Assembly: GCA_963726575.1 (NCBI GenBank)
Contig: CAVSCR010000003.1
Span: 897,195-961,194 of the forward strand
Source of the DNA: CAVSCR01 sp963726575
GTDB lineage: Bacteria; Actinomycetota; Actinomycetes; JAHEKZ01
Length of the DNA: 64,000 bases
Reading direction: 5' to 3'
Shown here piece after piece: positions 7,779 through 16,249 of this stretch (position 1 is its first letter; each line of letters opens with the position of its first letter). A program made the position numbers and the translations under genes. Under the pieces are notes generated by a model, which saw nothing but the letters and a program-made list of their open reading frames with translations, ran no database searches and was not told where the DNA came from.

Positions 7779-10754
7779 GTGCTCGACAGTGAAGTGCTGA
7801 CGCCCGTCCTCGAACCGGTGCTCCTCGACCTCGCCGACCAACACGCCACCGGCTGCCTGACCATCACCGATCCGGCCGGCGAGCAGGCCGAGGTGTACCT
7901 GCGCGACGGCCTGGTCTACTCCACCTTCGTGCCGGGCCGCCGGGCCCAGCTCGGGGCCCGGCTGATCGCTTCCGGGGAGCTCTCCCCCGAGGCCCTGGCC
8001 GACGCCCTCGATGTGCAGGCCAACGAGTTGCAGGCGTTCCGGCTGGGCGAGCTGCTGGTGCACCTGGACTACGTCGACCGCGAGGTCGTCGAGGCGTTCG
8101 TGGTGGAGCAGCTGAAGGACTCGGTGTCCGACCTGCTCGGCTGGCCGGTGGCCGCCCACAAGTTCCGCAAGAACAAGAAGGCCCGCGAGGACGTCGCACC
8201 GCCGATGGAGATGCGCGACCTGCTCTACGAGGTGCAGTCGCGCCAGCAACGCTGGGAAGAGCTGTCCAACACCATCGGCGGCGAGCACGCCGTGCCGCTG
8301 CTGTCGACCCGCGGCGACGTCGGCGACGACGTCGTTCTCTCCAGCGCCGACTGGGCGTTGCTGTGCAAGATCGATGGCGAGCGCGACATCGCCGCGCTCG
8401 CCGGTGACTGCGGCTTCACCGTCTATGAGGCCGGGCACGTCATCAAGTCGCTCATGGATGCCGGCCTGGTCGAGGTGGAGCTGCCCGACGACGACGAGAT
8501 GGCCAGCGTCACCTCGTTGGCGCAGGTGCGCGACCAGCGCGACCGCGCCGACGAGCAGGACCACCAGCCCGACGAGCTGGGGATGGCGGTCAAGAAGGTG
8601 ACCGCGGCGCTGAAGGACCTGTTCACCCCGGTCGCACCACCTCCGGTCAAGGCGCCGGCACCGAGCGGGCAGACCCCGGCCGAGGCCGCTGCCGTCGCCG
8701 CGGCCGCCGAGGAGGAGCGGCTGTCCAACGAGGCGGCCGAGCTGCTGGCCATGGAGGCCGAGGCCTGGCTGGCCCACGAGACCTGGCTGACCGAGCAGCG
8801 CGAAGGCTTCGAGGCGCAGGCCTGGGCCGCCCACGACGAGTGGCTGACGCAGCGTCGGGAGTCCAGCGAGGGCGATGCCTGGCTGGCCCACTACCAGTGG
8901 CTCGAGGACGAGCGTCGACGCGTCGAGCCGCAGGCCTGGGACGAGCACGAGCAGTGGCTGGCCCTGCTCGACGACGAGGTGGCCCAGCGCGAGGCGGGCG
9001 AGCGGGTGGCCGCGGAGGACGACGCATGGGAGGACCACGCCACCTGGCTGGAGCAGTCCCGCGTCGACACCGAGCCGCTGGCCTGGGACGACCACGCCAC
9101 CTGGCTGACGCAGGTGCGGGCCGGCCTGGAGGAGCAAGCCTGGGCCGACCACCAGACGTGGCTCGCGGCACAGCGGGCGGGTTCGGAGCCGCTGGCCTGG
9201 GCCGCCCACGACGTGTGGCTGGGCGACCAGCGGGTGACGCAGGAGAAGGCCGCCTGGAAGGCGCACAGCGCCTGGTTGGCGGAGCAGCGCACGGCCGACG
9301 AGACGTCGGCCTGGGCCGACCACGAGATCTGGCTGTCCGAGGACGAGGCGACCCGGGTGGTTGCCCTGCAGGCCGAGCGGCTGGCCGACGAGGAGGCAGC
9401 CTGGGCCGACCACGTTGCCTGGCTGGACGAGCAGCGGCTGCTGGTGGAGGCCGACGCGTGGACCGCCCACGACGGCTGGCTGGAACTGCGTCGCGCGGGC
9501 GACGAGGCCGACGCCTGGGCCGAGTACACCGAACGCAACGACGCCGAGCGGGCGGCCGCGGAGGACGACGCGTGGGCCGCGCACGCGGGCTGGCTGGCGC
9601 AGGAGCGCGGGCTGGTCGAGGAGGACGCCTGGGCGCTGCACGCGGCGTGGCTGCTGTGGCACCGCGGCGTCGTCGAGGAGCAGGCCTGGGCCGACCACCG
9701 CGCCTGGGAGGACGCCGAGCGCCACACCGTCGAGGCCGAGGCATGGTCGGCGCACGGGGTGTACCTGAACGAGCAGAAGTCGCAGGAGATCGCCCGCAAG
9801 AACGCCGAGATCGGCAAGAAGCTGGCGGCCGAGCGGGAGCGGCTGGAGGCCCTCGAGGCCGAGCGGCTGGCGGTCAAGGCCGAGGCCGAGGCTGAGGAGC
9901 GTCGCCGCGACAAGCGTCGTCGGGAGGCCGACGAGGCGCAGGCGGTGGCGGCCGAGCAGGCGCGCCTGGCGGCCGAGGAAGCAGTGCGGGCGGCCGAGGC
10001 CGAGGCGGCTCGACTCGAGGCCGAGGAGGCCGCCCGGCTGGTGGCCGAGGAAGCGCAGCGCCTGGCCGCGGAGGAAGCGCAGCGGGCTGCTCTGGAAGCC
10101 GAGCGGGCTGCCATGGCGGAGGCCGAGCGACTGGCCTTGGAGGAAGCCGAACGTCTGGCGGCCGAGGAGGCGGCTCGCCTCGAAGCCGAGGAGGCCGCCC
10201 GGCTGGTGGCCGAGGAAGCGCAACGGGCGGCGGCGGCCGAAGCCGAGCGGGTGGCGGCCGAAGAGGCCCAGCGTCTGGCGGCCGAGGAAGCGCAGCGGGC
10301 GGCGGCGGCCGAAGCCGAGCGGGTGGCGGCCGAGGAGGCCCAGCGGCTGGCGGCGGAAGAAGCCGCCCGGGTGGCCGCGCAGGAGCAGGCGCGAGCCGAC
10401 GCCGCCGAGGCGGCGCGACGGGCGGCCGAGGCGGAGGCGCAGAAGATGGCGGCCCGGCTCGCGGCCAGTGCCGCGGCCGAGGAGGAGGCCCGGCTGGCGG
10501 CCGAGGAGGCCGAGCGTCTGGCGTCGAGCGAGGCGCGTTACGCCGCGGTGATGGCCGAGGCCGACGACGCCGCAGCAGCGCCGACCGTGGACACGGCTGC
10601 CGTCATGCGGGAGCTGATGAGCTTGACCGGGCTCGGCGACGAGGCCGGGTCCGGCGGGACGCCGCCGGCACCACGGCAGGGGCCACCGCCGTCGAAGAAG
10701 GGCGGGCCGCCGAGCAAGGACGCCAAGAAGAAGAAGGGCCTCTTCGGCCGCTGA
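7779..10754 (+). CDS. DUF4388-like protein with 17 Trp/His 19-residue repeats and a long coiled coil
   Basis: 991-residue cytosolic protein of unknown function. Residues 1 to about 150 look like a DUF4388/PATAN signalling domain (EVYLRDGLVYSTFVPGRR, then GELLVHLDYVD); about 185-235 resembles a winged helix. Residues 328-670 are 17 tandem units of the form A-W-x2-H-x2-W-L-x3-R-x3-E, and about 670-930 is an Ala/Glu-rich coiled coil of AEEAxRLA type. The tail is basic and ends KKKKGLFGR. Start GTG 7779 is chosen because GAGGGGAGG lies just upstream. A FliA/WhiG-like promoter precedes it, and rsiG lies in the divergent operon. I do not recognise the repeat region as a known family. Confidence 0.85.
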   Translation: MLDSEVLTPVLEPVLLDLADQHATGCLTITDPAGEQAEVYLRDGLVYSTFVPGRRAQLGARLIASGELSPEALADALDVQANELQAFRLGELLVHLDYVDREVVEAFVVEQLKDSVSDLLGWPVAAHKFRKNKKAREDVAPPMEMRDLLYEVQSRQQRWEELSNTIGGEHAVPLLSTRGDVGDDVVLSSADWALLCKIDGERDIAALAGDCGFTVYEAGHVIKSLMDAGLVEVELPDDDEMASVTSLAQVRDQRDRADEQDHQPDELGMAVKKVTAALKDLFTPVAPPPVKAPAPSGQTPAEAAAVAAAAEEERLSNEAAELLAMEAEAWLAHETWLTEQREGFEAQAWAAHDEWLTQRRESSEGDAWLAHYQWLEDERRRVEPQAWDEHEQWLALLDDEVAQREAGERVAAEDDAWEDHATWLEQSRVDTEPLAWDDHATWLTQVRAGLEEQAWADHQTWLAAQRAGSEPLAWAAHDVWLGDQRVTQEKAAWKAHSAWLAEQRTADETSAWADHEIWLSEDEATRVVALQAERLADEEAAWADHVAWLDEQRLLVEADAWTAHDGWLELRRAGDEADAWAEYTERNDAERAAAEDDAWAAHAGWLAQERGLVEEDAWALHAAWLLWHRGVVEEQAWADHRAWEDAERHTVEAEAWSAHGVYLNEQKSQEIARKNAEIGKKLAAERERLEALEAERLAVKAEAEAEERRRDKRRREADEAQAVAAEQARLAAEEAVRAAEAEAARLEAEEAARLVAEEAQRLAAEEAQRAALEAERAAMAEAERLALEEAERLAAEEAARLEAEEAARLVAEEAQRAAAAEAERVAAEEAQRLAAEEAQRAAAAEAERVAAEEAQRLAAEEAARVAAQEQARADAAEAARRAAEAEAQKMAARLAASAAAEEEARLAAEEAERLASSEARYAAVMAEADDAAAAPTVDTAAVMRELMSLTGLGDEAGSGGTPPAPRQGPPPSKKGGPPSKDAKKKKGLFGR
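8760..9788 (+). repeat. Protein-level tandem repeat, 17 units of 19 residues
   Basis: Units such as QAWADHQTWLAAQRAGSEP, LAWDDHATWLTQVRAGLEE and DAWEDHATWLEQSRVDTEP repeat head to tail. Fifteen units have 19 residues (the last is cut to 17) and two (units 4 and 10) have exactly 30, that is 19 plus 11. Trp at position 3 is in all units, His at position 6 in 16 and Trp/Tyr at position 9 in most; unit 13 (DAWAEYTERND) is degenerate. The DNA copies differ at many positions, so the array is old rather than a recent slippage product. An insertion of 11 residues keeps helical phase, which suggests one long continuous helix. Confidence 0.9.
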
Positions 10755-10770
10755 CCTGACCACCCTTCCG

Positions 10771-10832
10771 GTTGATCTTGGACTTGATGTGCAAGTTGAT
10801 CTTGAAAACCCAGCATCTTCTCCTAGATCAAC
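10771..10832 (-). repeat. 62-bp interspersed element, copy 2
   Basis: On the + strand it reads GTTGATCTTGGACTTGATG and ends TCCTAGATCAAC, the reverse complement of copy 1. It begins 16 nt after the stop codon of the Trp/His-repeat gene, in the same sense as copy 1 relative to its upstream gene. The distance to the start of dtd is 36 nt, so it may separate the two transcripts. Confidence 0.9.
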
Positions 10833-10868
10833 AACGGACCGCAGCCTGACGCCGGGCAGGATGGGCCG

Positions 10869-11294
10869 ATGCGTGCGGTGGTGCAGGTGGTGACGTCAGC
10901 ATCGGTGACGGTCGCCGGCGAGCTCGTCGCCGAGATCGGCGAGCCCGGGTTGCTGGTGCTGGTCGGGGTCACCCACGACGACGACCAGGCGCGGGCCGAC
11001 CGGCTGGCCGAGCGGATCTGGAACCTGCGCGTGATGGACGAGGAACGGTCCGCCGCAGACGTCGCCGCACCCGTGCTCGTGGTGAGTCAGTTCACGCTGT
11101 ACGCCGACCTGAGCAAGGGACGTCGACCTTCGTGGTCGGCCGCGGCACCGCGTTCTGTCAGTGAGCCGCTCGTCGACGCCTTCGCGGACGCATTGCGCAG
11201 CCGGGGAGCACGCGTCGTGACCGGCCGCTTCGGTGCCGACATGGCCGTCGCTCTGGTCAACGACGGGCCGCGCACGATCATCGTCGAGAGCTGA
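10869..11294 (+). CDS. dtd: D-aminoacyl-tRNA deacylase
   Basis: 141-residue enzyme that removes D-amino acids (and Gly from tRNA(Ala)) from mischarged tRNAs in the cytosol. It starts MRAVVQVVTSASVTV, has the catalytic-pocket motif SQFTLYAD and the cross-subunit motif NDGPRT near the C-terminus; the canonical form is N-x-GP-x-T. Length is normal for Dtd. It lies between two copies of the 62-bp element and appears to be transcribed alone. Confidence 0.95.
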   Translation: MRAVVQVVTSASVTVAGELVAEIGEPGLLVLVGVTHDDDQARADRLAERIWNLRVMDEERSAADVAAPVLVVSQFTLYADLSKGRRPSWSAAAPRSVSEPLVDAFADALRSRGARVVTGRFGADMAVALVNDGPRTIIVES

Positions 11295-11309
11295 GCCGGG
11301 CGTTCAGTT

Positions 11310-11371
11310 GTTGATCTAGGAGAAGATGCTGGGTTTCCAAGATCAACTTACACATGAAGTCCAAGATCAAC
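11310..11371 (+). repeat. 62-bp interspersed element, copy 3
   Basis: Same orientation as copy 1, with GGGTTTCC in place of GGGTTTTC inside. It lies between the convergent ends of dtd (stop 11294) and the cyclase-AAA gene. The element supplies the last codons and the stop of the cyclase gene: its minus-strand translation VDLGLHV followed by TAA is the C-terminus of that protein. Confidence 0.9.
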
Positions 11372-14300
11372 TTGGGGGTGGGGCTCGGGTTGGGTTTCGC
11401 TCCAGGCGTTGAGGCGGGCCAGCCAGCCGTCGGCGCCGATGTCGGAGTAGGTGGCCGCGACACGATCGATGAGCTGGGCGGCCTCGTCGCCGCGACCCTG
11501 GTCAACGAGCCAGCGAGCCAGCTCCTCCTCGGCTCTGGCACCCAGTCCGACCGCACCGAACGCGCCCAGGGCCGCGACGCCGGTGCGCAGGTCGGCCTCG
11601 ACCGTCGCCGGGTCGTCGCCGCGCGCTGCGCCGACCAGGCCGCGCAGCCGCAGCGACTGGGCCAGCACCAGGGGCGCGACGATGCCAGGCGCCGCCGTCG
11701 CGACAGGTTCGAGTAGCCGCTCGGCCAGCGCGAGGTCGTCGATCGCCACGGCCGCCTCGACCAGCGGCGGCCACAGATGGGCGAAGTCGTCCCCGATGCC
11801 GGCGGCCCTCAGCAGATGGGACATCGACTCCTCGACGAGCCCGGGCACCGCTGCCAGATCGCCCGCCGTCAGCAAGCGCGCCAAGCTGACGTTCCCCTCC
11901 CACGCCAGCTCGTTCTCGTTGTCCGACTCGGCGATGTCTGGTCCGCTCGGGATCGGTGTGCCCTGGGCAACGGCAAGCCAGCAATCGACCGCGTTGAGGG
12001 TGACGAACAAGCCGCGTTCGCCGACGATCTGATCGCTCTCGTCGATCAACAGAGCGGACGTCGCCCAGCCGTCCGGCGGTCCACAAGGCGATGATGTAGT
12101 TGATCGTGGTGATGTTGATCATCCGGCGAACGCCGGCCCGGCGGGCCGCCGCCATTCCCTCGCGGCCGAAGTCCAGAGCCGCGGGGAGGTCCCAGCTCAC
12201 CTGCATGGAGCCGAGGTTGTTCAGGGCTCGGGACAGCGGCTCGGCCAGACCGTTCGCGCGGGCGATCGACGCCGCGCTCTGGAACATGGCAGCCGTCGTC
12301 ACCGGAGCGCCGATCGCCATGTACCGGTTGCCCAGCTGGATGTGGGCGTGGCACAGCGCCGCCAGATCGTGGACAGCCTCCGCCAGTTCGATCTGTCGGT
12401 CGGCGTACGCCATGGACTCGACGCGCTCGCCCCGGTAGTCGTGGGCGTTGGACAGCACGAGCGCCAGCGCCAACTGGGCGTGCTCCGCGCCGACTACATT
12501 CTCCAAGGCTTGCCAGCGCGGTGCGGCCGCCTCGATCGCCGCCTGGTTGTCCTGCTGGGCGCGCAAGGCTTCGGCGTAGTTGGCCGCCGCCAGGCCGGCA
12601 TCGATCGGTAGACCCAAGCGGTCGAACAACGCGGTCGCCTCGAGCGCGTGACCCGCCGCCTCCAGCGGTTGGCCAGCCGCCAGCGCCGACTCGGCGGCGG
12701 CATGGTGGAGCCGCGCCAGGTCGTCGTCGGAATCGCAGCGCGCCAACGCCGATTCGAACAGGCGCACCGCTTCGCCAGGCGAACCCAACCGCCCGGCGCG
12801 CTGGGCAGCGCGTTCGAGGAGCTCGCAGGCACGGGCGCTCAGCTCGGGAACGTCGACGTCGTTGGACGCCGAGGCGTCGACGGCGTCGAGCAGGTGCTGC
12901 GCGATCACCACCGCGAGGTCGTCGCCGGGATCCGGCTGTGCACGCAGGTGATCGGCGGCGGCGAGGTGACGCAGCTTCCGGTCCCGCTTGGACTGGGTGG
13001 CGTAGGCAACCTGACGCACCACGGCCTGGACGAAGTGGTACTGCCCACGCTCGGCCGAGAACCGGTCGGTGTCCAGCTTGACGATCTCCTTGCGCTGCAA
13101 CGACGCGAGGACCACCTCGAGGTTGGTGACGTCGGCCGCCAACGCTTCGATCCCCTCCGTGGTGAACGAGGCCCCGAGCACGCTGCCGTCGGCGACGACG
13201 CGGCGCTCGTCGGCAGTCAACGCGTCGAGCCGGGCTGCGACCAGGGCCTGAAGCGACGCCGGCGCGCCAAGGGTGTCGAGGTCGAGCGTGGCCGCGTCGG
13301 CCGGAACGTAACGACCCCCCGACGGCACCACGAGGTCGCGGTCGATCAGCGCACGCACGGTCTCGACCGCGAACAGCGGGATCCCCTCGGAGCGCTGCAC
13401 CAGCGCATCGCGCAGCGCGCGCGGCAGGCCCTCGACGAGGTTGTCGACGAGCTCGGCCATGACGGCGTCACTCAGCGGGTCGAGGCGGACCACCGAGGTG
13501 CGACGACCACCGAGGTCGGGACGTCGGTCGAGCAGCTCAGGCCGGGCCATCGCAAGGACGAACACCGGACCACGCGTGTTGGCGAGCAGGTGGTCGAGGA
13601 AGTCCAGCAGGCCGTCGTCGGCGTAGTGGGCGTCGTCGATCACCAGAGCCACCGGGTCTCCGACGCCGACGCGGACGAGGAAGGTGCTCCACGCCGTGAA
13701 CAGGTCCTCGCGCGCGAACTCGGCGTCACTGTCCTCGCCGAGCAGCACCGCCAGGCGGGGTCGCAGCCACTCGCGCTCGCCGGGATCCGGGACCGCCTCG
13801 GCCAGCGCCGCGTCCAGGTGCTGTCCCGACTACGCCGCCGGTGTCGGTCTCTGCCAGGTGCAGCCGCACTCGCACCGCCTCGGCCAGCGCCCAGAACGGC
13901 ACGCCGTCGCCGTACGACAAGCAGCGTCCGCGATGCCAGGCCACCTCGACGGTGAGGCCCTCGACGTACTTCTCGAACTCCCAGGCCAAGCGCGACTTTC
14001 CGACGCCGGCCTCCCCGTCGAGCACGACGAGTCGTGGTCGCTGCGCGTCCACCGTGGCGTGGAACAGGTCCTTGATCAGGCGCAGCTCGGCGTCGCGGCC
14101 AGCCAGCGGCGCTTCGAGTCCGTCGATGCGATGCGCACCGTGCACCGACGCCACCACCGCGCGCGCGGCGTGCAGCCGCATCGGCTCGGACTTGCCCTTG
14201 AGGGTGTGTTCACCGGCATCGGTGTAGGTGATCAGCGCCACGGTCAGGTTGCGGGTCGCCTCGTCGACCCAGACCTCGCCCGGGTCCGCCACGGACTGCA

Positions 14301-14889
14301 CCCGCGACGCAGTGTTCACCGCGTCACCGGCGACCATGCCTTCCGCGGTCGCTCCGACGGTCACCGCGACCTCGCCGGTGACCACGCCGACCCGCATCGC
14401 CAGGCCGGGCGCGTTCACGTCCTCGCCCATGGCGGTGACGGCCTGCACCAGCTCCAGCCCCGCGCGGACCGCACGTTCGGCGTCGTCCTCGCGAGCGACC
14501 GGCACGCCCCAGACCGCCATGACGGCGTCGCCGATGAACTTCTCGACCGTGCCGCCGTAGCGGCCGATCACCATGCGGCACTGGTCGAAGTACTGCGAGA
14601 GGAGCTCCCTGACCTCTTCGGGGTCGCGCGCCTCAGACAGCGGCGTGAAGCCCACCAGGTCGGCGAACAGCACCGACGTCATGCGCCGCTCCGCAGTGAT
14701 GGCGCTCCTCGCCGACGAGGTGGCAAGTGCGGCGACCTCGAGACTGGCGCCGCACTCGGGACAGAAGCGGCCGCGTTCGGCGGGAGCACCGCACGAGGGG
14801 CAGGTACGCGGCGCCATCGGCGTGCCGCACTCGGGGCAGAACTTCGCGGTGGACGACACCTCAGCGGAGCAGCTGGCGCAGGTGCTCAC
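11348..14889 (-). CDS. Class III adenylate cyclase - AAA ATPase - TPR protein, two apparent frameshifts
   Basis: About 1,180 residues when read through. Order: zinc ribbons with four C-x2-C pairs (CASC, CPEC, CPSC, CPEC; residues 4-50), class III cyclase domain with metal aspartates in LFADLVGFT and FIGDAVMAVWG and transition-state residues in NTASRVQ, then an AAA/STAND ATPase with P-loop GEAGVGKS, then a long TPR region. Start GTG 14889 follows GGGGAGG. The frame breaks at about 13830 (VVG|QHLDAAL) and about 12050 (DVRS|LIDESDQ), each by one base, with family-like sequence on both sides. The last residues come from the 62-bp repeat. Such proteins are likely signal-integrating regulators; the ligand is unknown. 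A paralogue lies at 17875-21299. Confidence 0.8.
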
Positions 14890-14980
14890 GTCGCGGCCTC
14901 CCCGAGCCACCCCGGCCGGTCTGGCGGGCACGAGCAATCGCCGGACGTGGGCGTCAGATCGAAAGATAGCGAGTCGCTGA

Positions 14981-14993
14981 TCACCCGTTCGGC
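14981..14993 (-). promoter_or_regulatory. Orphan copy of the GCCGAACGGGTGA box
   Basis: On the minus strand this reads GCCGAACGGGTGA, the sequence found 9-10 nt after the -10 element of three candidate FliA/WhiG promoters (17785-17839, 33711-33761, 43647-43699). Here the position where GCCGAT would be expected is occupied by the left end of 62-bp element copy 4, and no -35/-10 pair is visible. It lies 92 nt upstream of the cyclase start at 14889. Confidence 0.45.
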
Positions 14994-15004
14994 GTTCCCG
15001 CCAA

Positions 15005-15066
15005 GTTGATCTAGGAGAAGATGCTGGGTTTTCAAGATCAACTTACACATGAAGTCCAAGATCAAC
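15005..15066 (+). repeat. 62-bp interspersed element, copy 4
   Basis: Same orientation as copy 1. It begins 8 nt beyond the stop codon of the propeller gene (stop at 15075 on the minus strand) and ends 11 nt before the orphan GCCGAACGGGTGA box. It may both end the upstream transcript and have displaced the promoter of the cyclase gene. Confidence 0.9.
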
Positions 15067-15074
15067 TTGGGGGC

Positions 15075-16070
15075 CTAGGCGGGTTGCCAGCTGAGGCCGC
15101 CGTCGTGGGTGGTGTAGATCCGGTCGCCGATCGCGGCCATGCCGCGTTGCGGGCCGTCGAAGTCCACGGCGACGGGCATCCGCCGGGCCAGGATCAACGG
15201 CAACGTGCCGACGCACCCCGCACGCTGCCAGGTGCTGCCGCCGTCGAGGGTGCGGACGGTCGCCAGCCCGACGCAGTGGGGGCCGCCGGCGACGATGAGC
15301 CAGCCGAGCGAGCGCGACTCCCAGGCCAACGCGATGGCGCCGTGCACGACCGACAGCCGGGCCCACTGGTTGCCACTGTCGCGGGTGCGGAACACGTCGC
15401 CGTCGTTGCAGAGGACGGCCGCGTCCTGCGGGCCGATCGCGGCGAGCTGGATCACCGGGATCGTGCGGGTGCGACACGGGCTCAGGACGTCGCCGGCCGG
15501 CGTGTGCAGCTTCGTGGGGTCGTTGGGTTCGCGGTACCAGTCCTCGACCGACGCGTCGGGGCCGGTCCACGACCGCCGACCGCTCAGCACGTACTTGCCA
15601 GGTGTGCAGTCGCCGCCGCTGACGCCGGGCGCAGCCGAGGCGATGGACGAGATCTGGCCGCCGGCGGCTGACAACGTCAGCACTGCCGACGCGGGTGCGC
15701 CGACGGCTTGCCAGGTGCGTCCCGAGTCGCTGGTGCGCAAGACGGTGGACGGTGCCCCGCCCGTGCACGTTCCGTTGGTGGCGCGGAAGGCCGTACGTCC
15801 GGTGAGCGCCAGCGCCGGCTGCATCCGCTGGCTCAGTCCGCTGCCCAGCGTGCCGCTCGTGGTGGTAGACGCCGAGGGAGCCAGCGAAGGGGTCGGCGTC
15901 GTGCCGGTGCTGTTGGTCGGCCCGGTCGGCAGCGAGGTCGGTGTCGTCGACGCACCGGCGTTGGGGGTTCCTCGGGATGCGCGCAGCGCGAAGACCGACA
16001 GCCCGAGCGCGAGCACCGCGAGAACGACGACGCCGATCGTCGTCCACTGCAGCGGTCGTTGCCGGTTCAT
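15075..16070 (-). CDS. Membrane-anchored BNR/sialidase-like beta-propeller protein
   Basis: 331 residues. One N-terminal membrane helix (TTIGVVVLAVLALGLSVFAL, about 10-29), then a Ser/Thr/Pro-rich linker to about residue 75, then repeated Asp-box-like strands: LRTSDSGRTWQAV, FRTRDSGNQWARL, VRTLDGGSTWQRA and YTTHDGGLSWQPA. This is the pattern of the Ycf48/BNR photosystem-assembly-like family, often seen as extracytoplasmic proteins in bacteria. The propeller would lie outside the membrane. Function unknown; binding of a surface glycan or protein is a guess. Direct GATCCGATGT repeats lie 62 nt upstream. Confidence 0.8.
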   Translation of the reverse strand: MNRQRPLQWTTIGVVVLAVLALGLSVFALRASRGTPNAGASTTPTSLPTGPTNSTGTTPTPSLAPSASTTTSGTLGSGLSQRMQPALALTGRTAFRATNGTCTGGAPSTVLRTSDSGRTWQAVGAPASAVLTLSAAGGQISSIASAAPGVSGGDCTPGKYVLSGRRSWTGPDASVEDWYREPNDPTKLHTPAGDVLSPCRTRTIPVIQLAAIGPQDAAVLCNDGDVFRTRDSGNQWARLSVVHGAIALAWESRSLGWLIVAGGPHCVGLATVRTLDGGSTWQRAGCVGTLPLILARRMPVAVDFDGPQRGMAAIGDRIYTTHDGGLSWQPA

Positions 16071-16131
16071 CGGGTCAATATCGCAGCCGCGCGGACGTCG
16101 CCCGCGTTCCTGACGCTGGCGTCGCGACGTT

Positions 16132-16163
16132 GATCCGATGTGATCCGACGTCGATCCGATGTT
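16132..16163. promoter_or_regulatory. Three direct GATCCGAYGT repeats
   Basis: GATCCGATGT (16132-16141), GATCCGACGTC (16142-16152) and GATCCGATGTT (16153-16163) follow each other directly, one every 10-11 bp, which is one helical turn. They lie upstream of the propeller gene (start 16070) and abut 62-bp element copy 5. The spacing is what one expects of a cooperative repressor or response-regulator site, but no binding protein can be named. Confidence 0.4.
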
Positions 16164-16222
16164 GATCTAGGAGAAGATGCTCGGTTTTCAAGATCAACTT
16201 ACCCACGAAGTCCAAGATCAAC
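16161..16222 (+). repeat. 62-bp interspersed element, copy 5
   Basis: Same orientation as copy 1, ending 27 nt after (minus strand) the stop of the sugar transferase gene at 16250, exactly the distance seen for copy 1 behind rsiG. The variable middle reads ACCCACG here. Confidence 0.9.
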
Positions 16223-16249
16223 ATGGGTCTCGCCGGCGGCTCTACCGAT

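Noticed and set aside
7737..10763. A 1,008-codon open frame antisense to the Trp/His-repeat gene
   Set aside because: It is a by-product of GC-rich codon bias in the real gene. It lacks a ribosome site and recognisable domains, and the sense frame has clear repeats and a good start.
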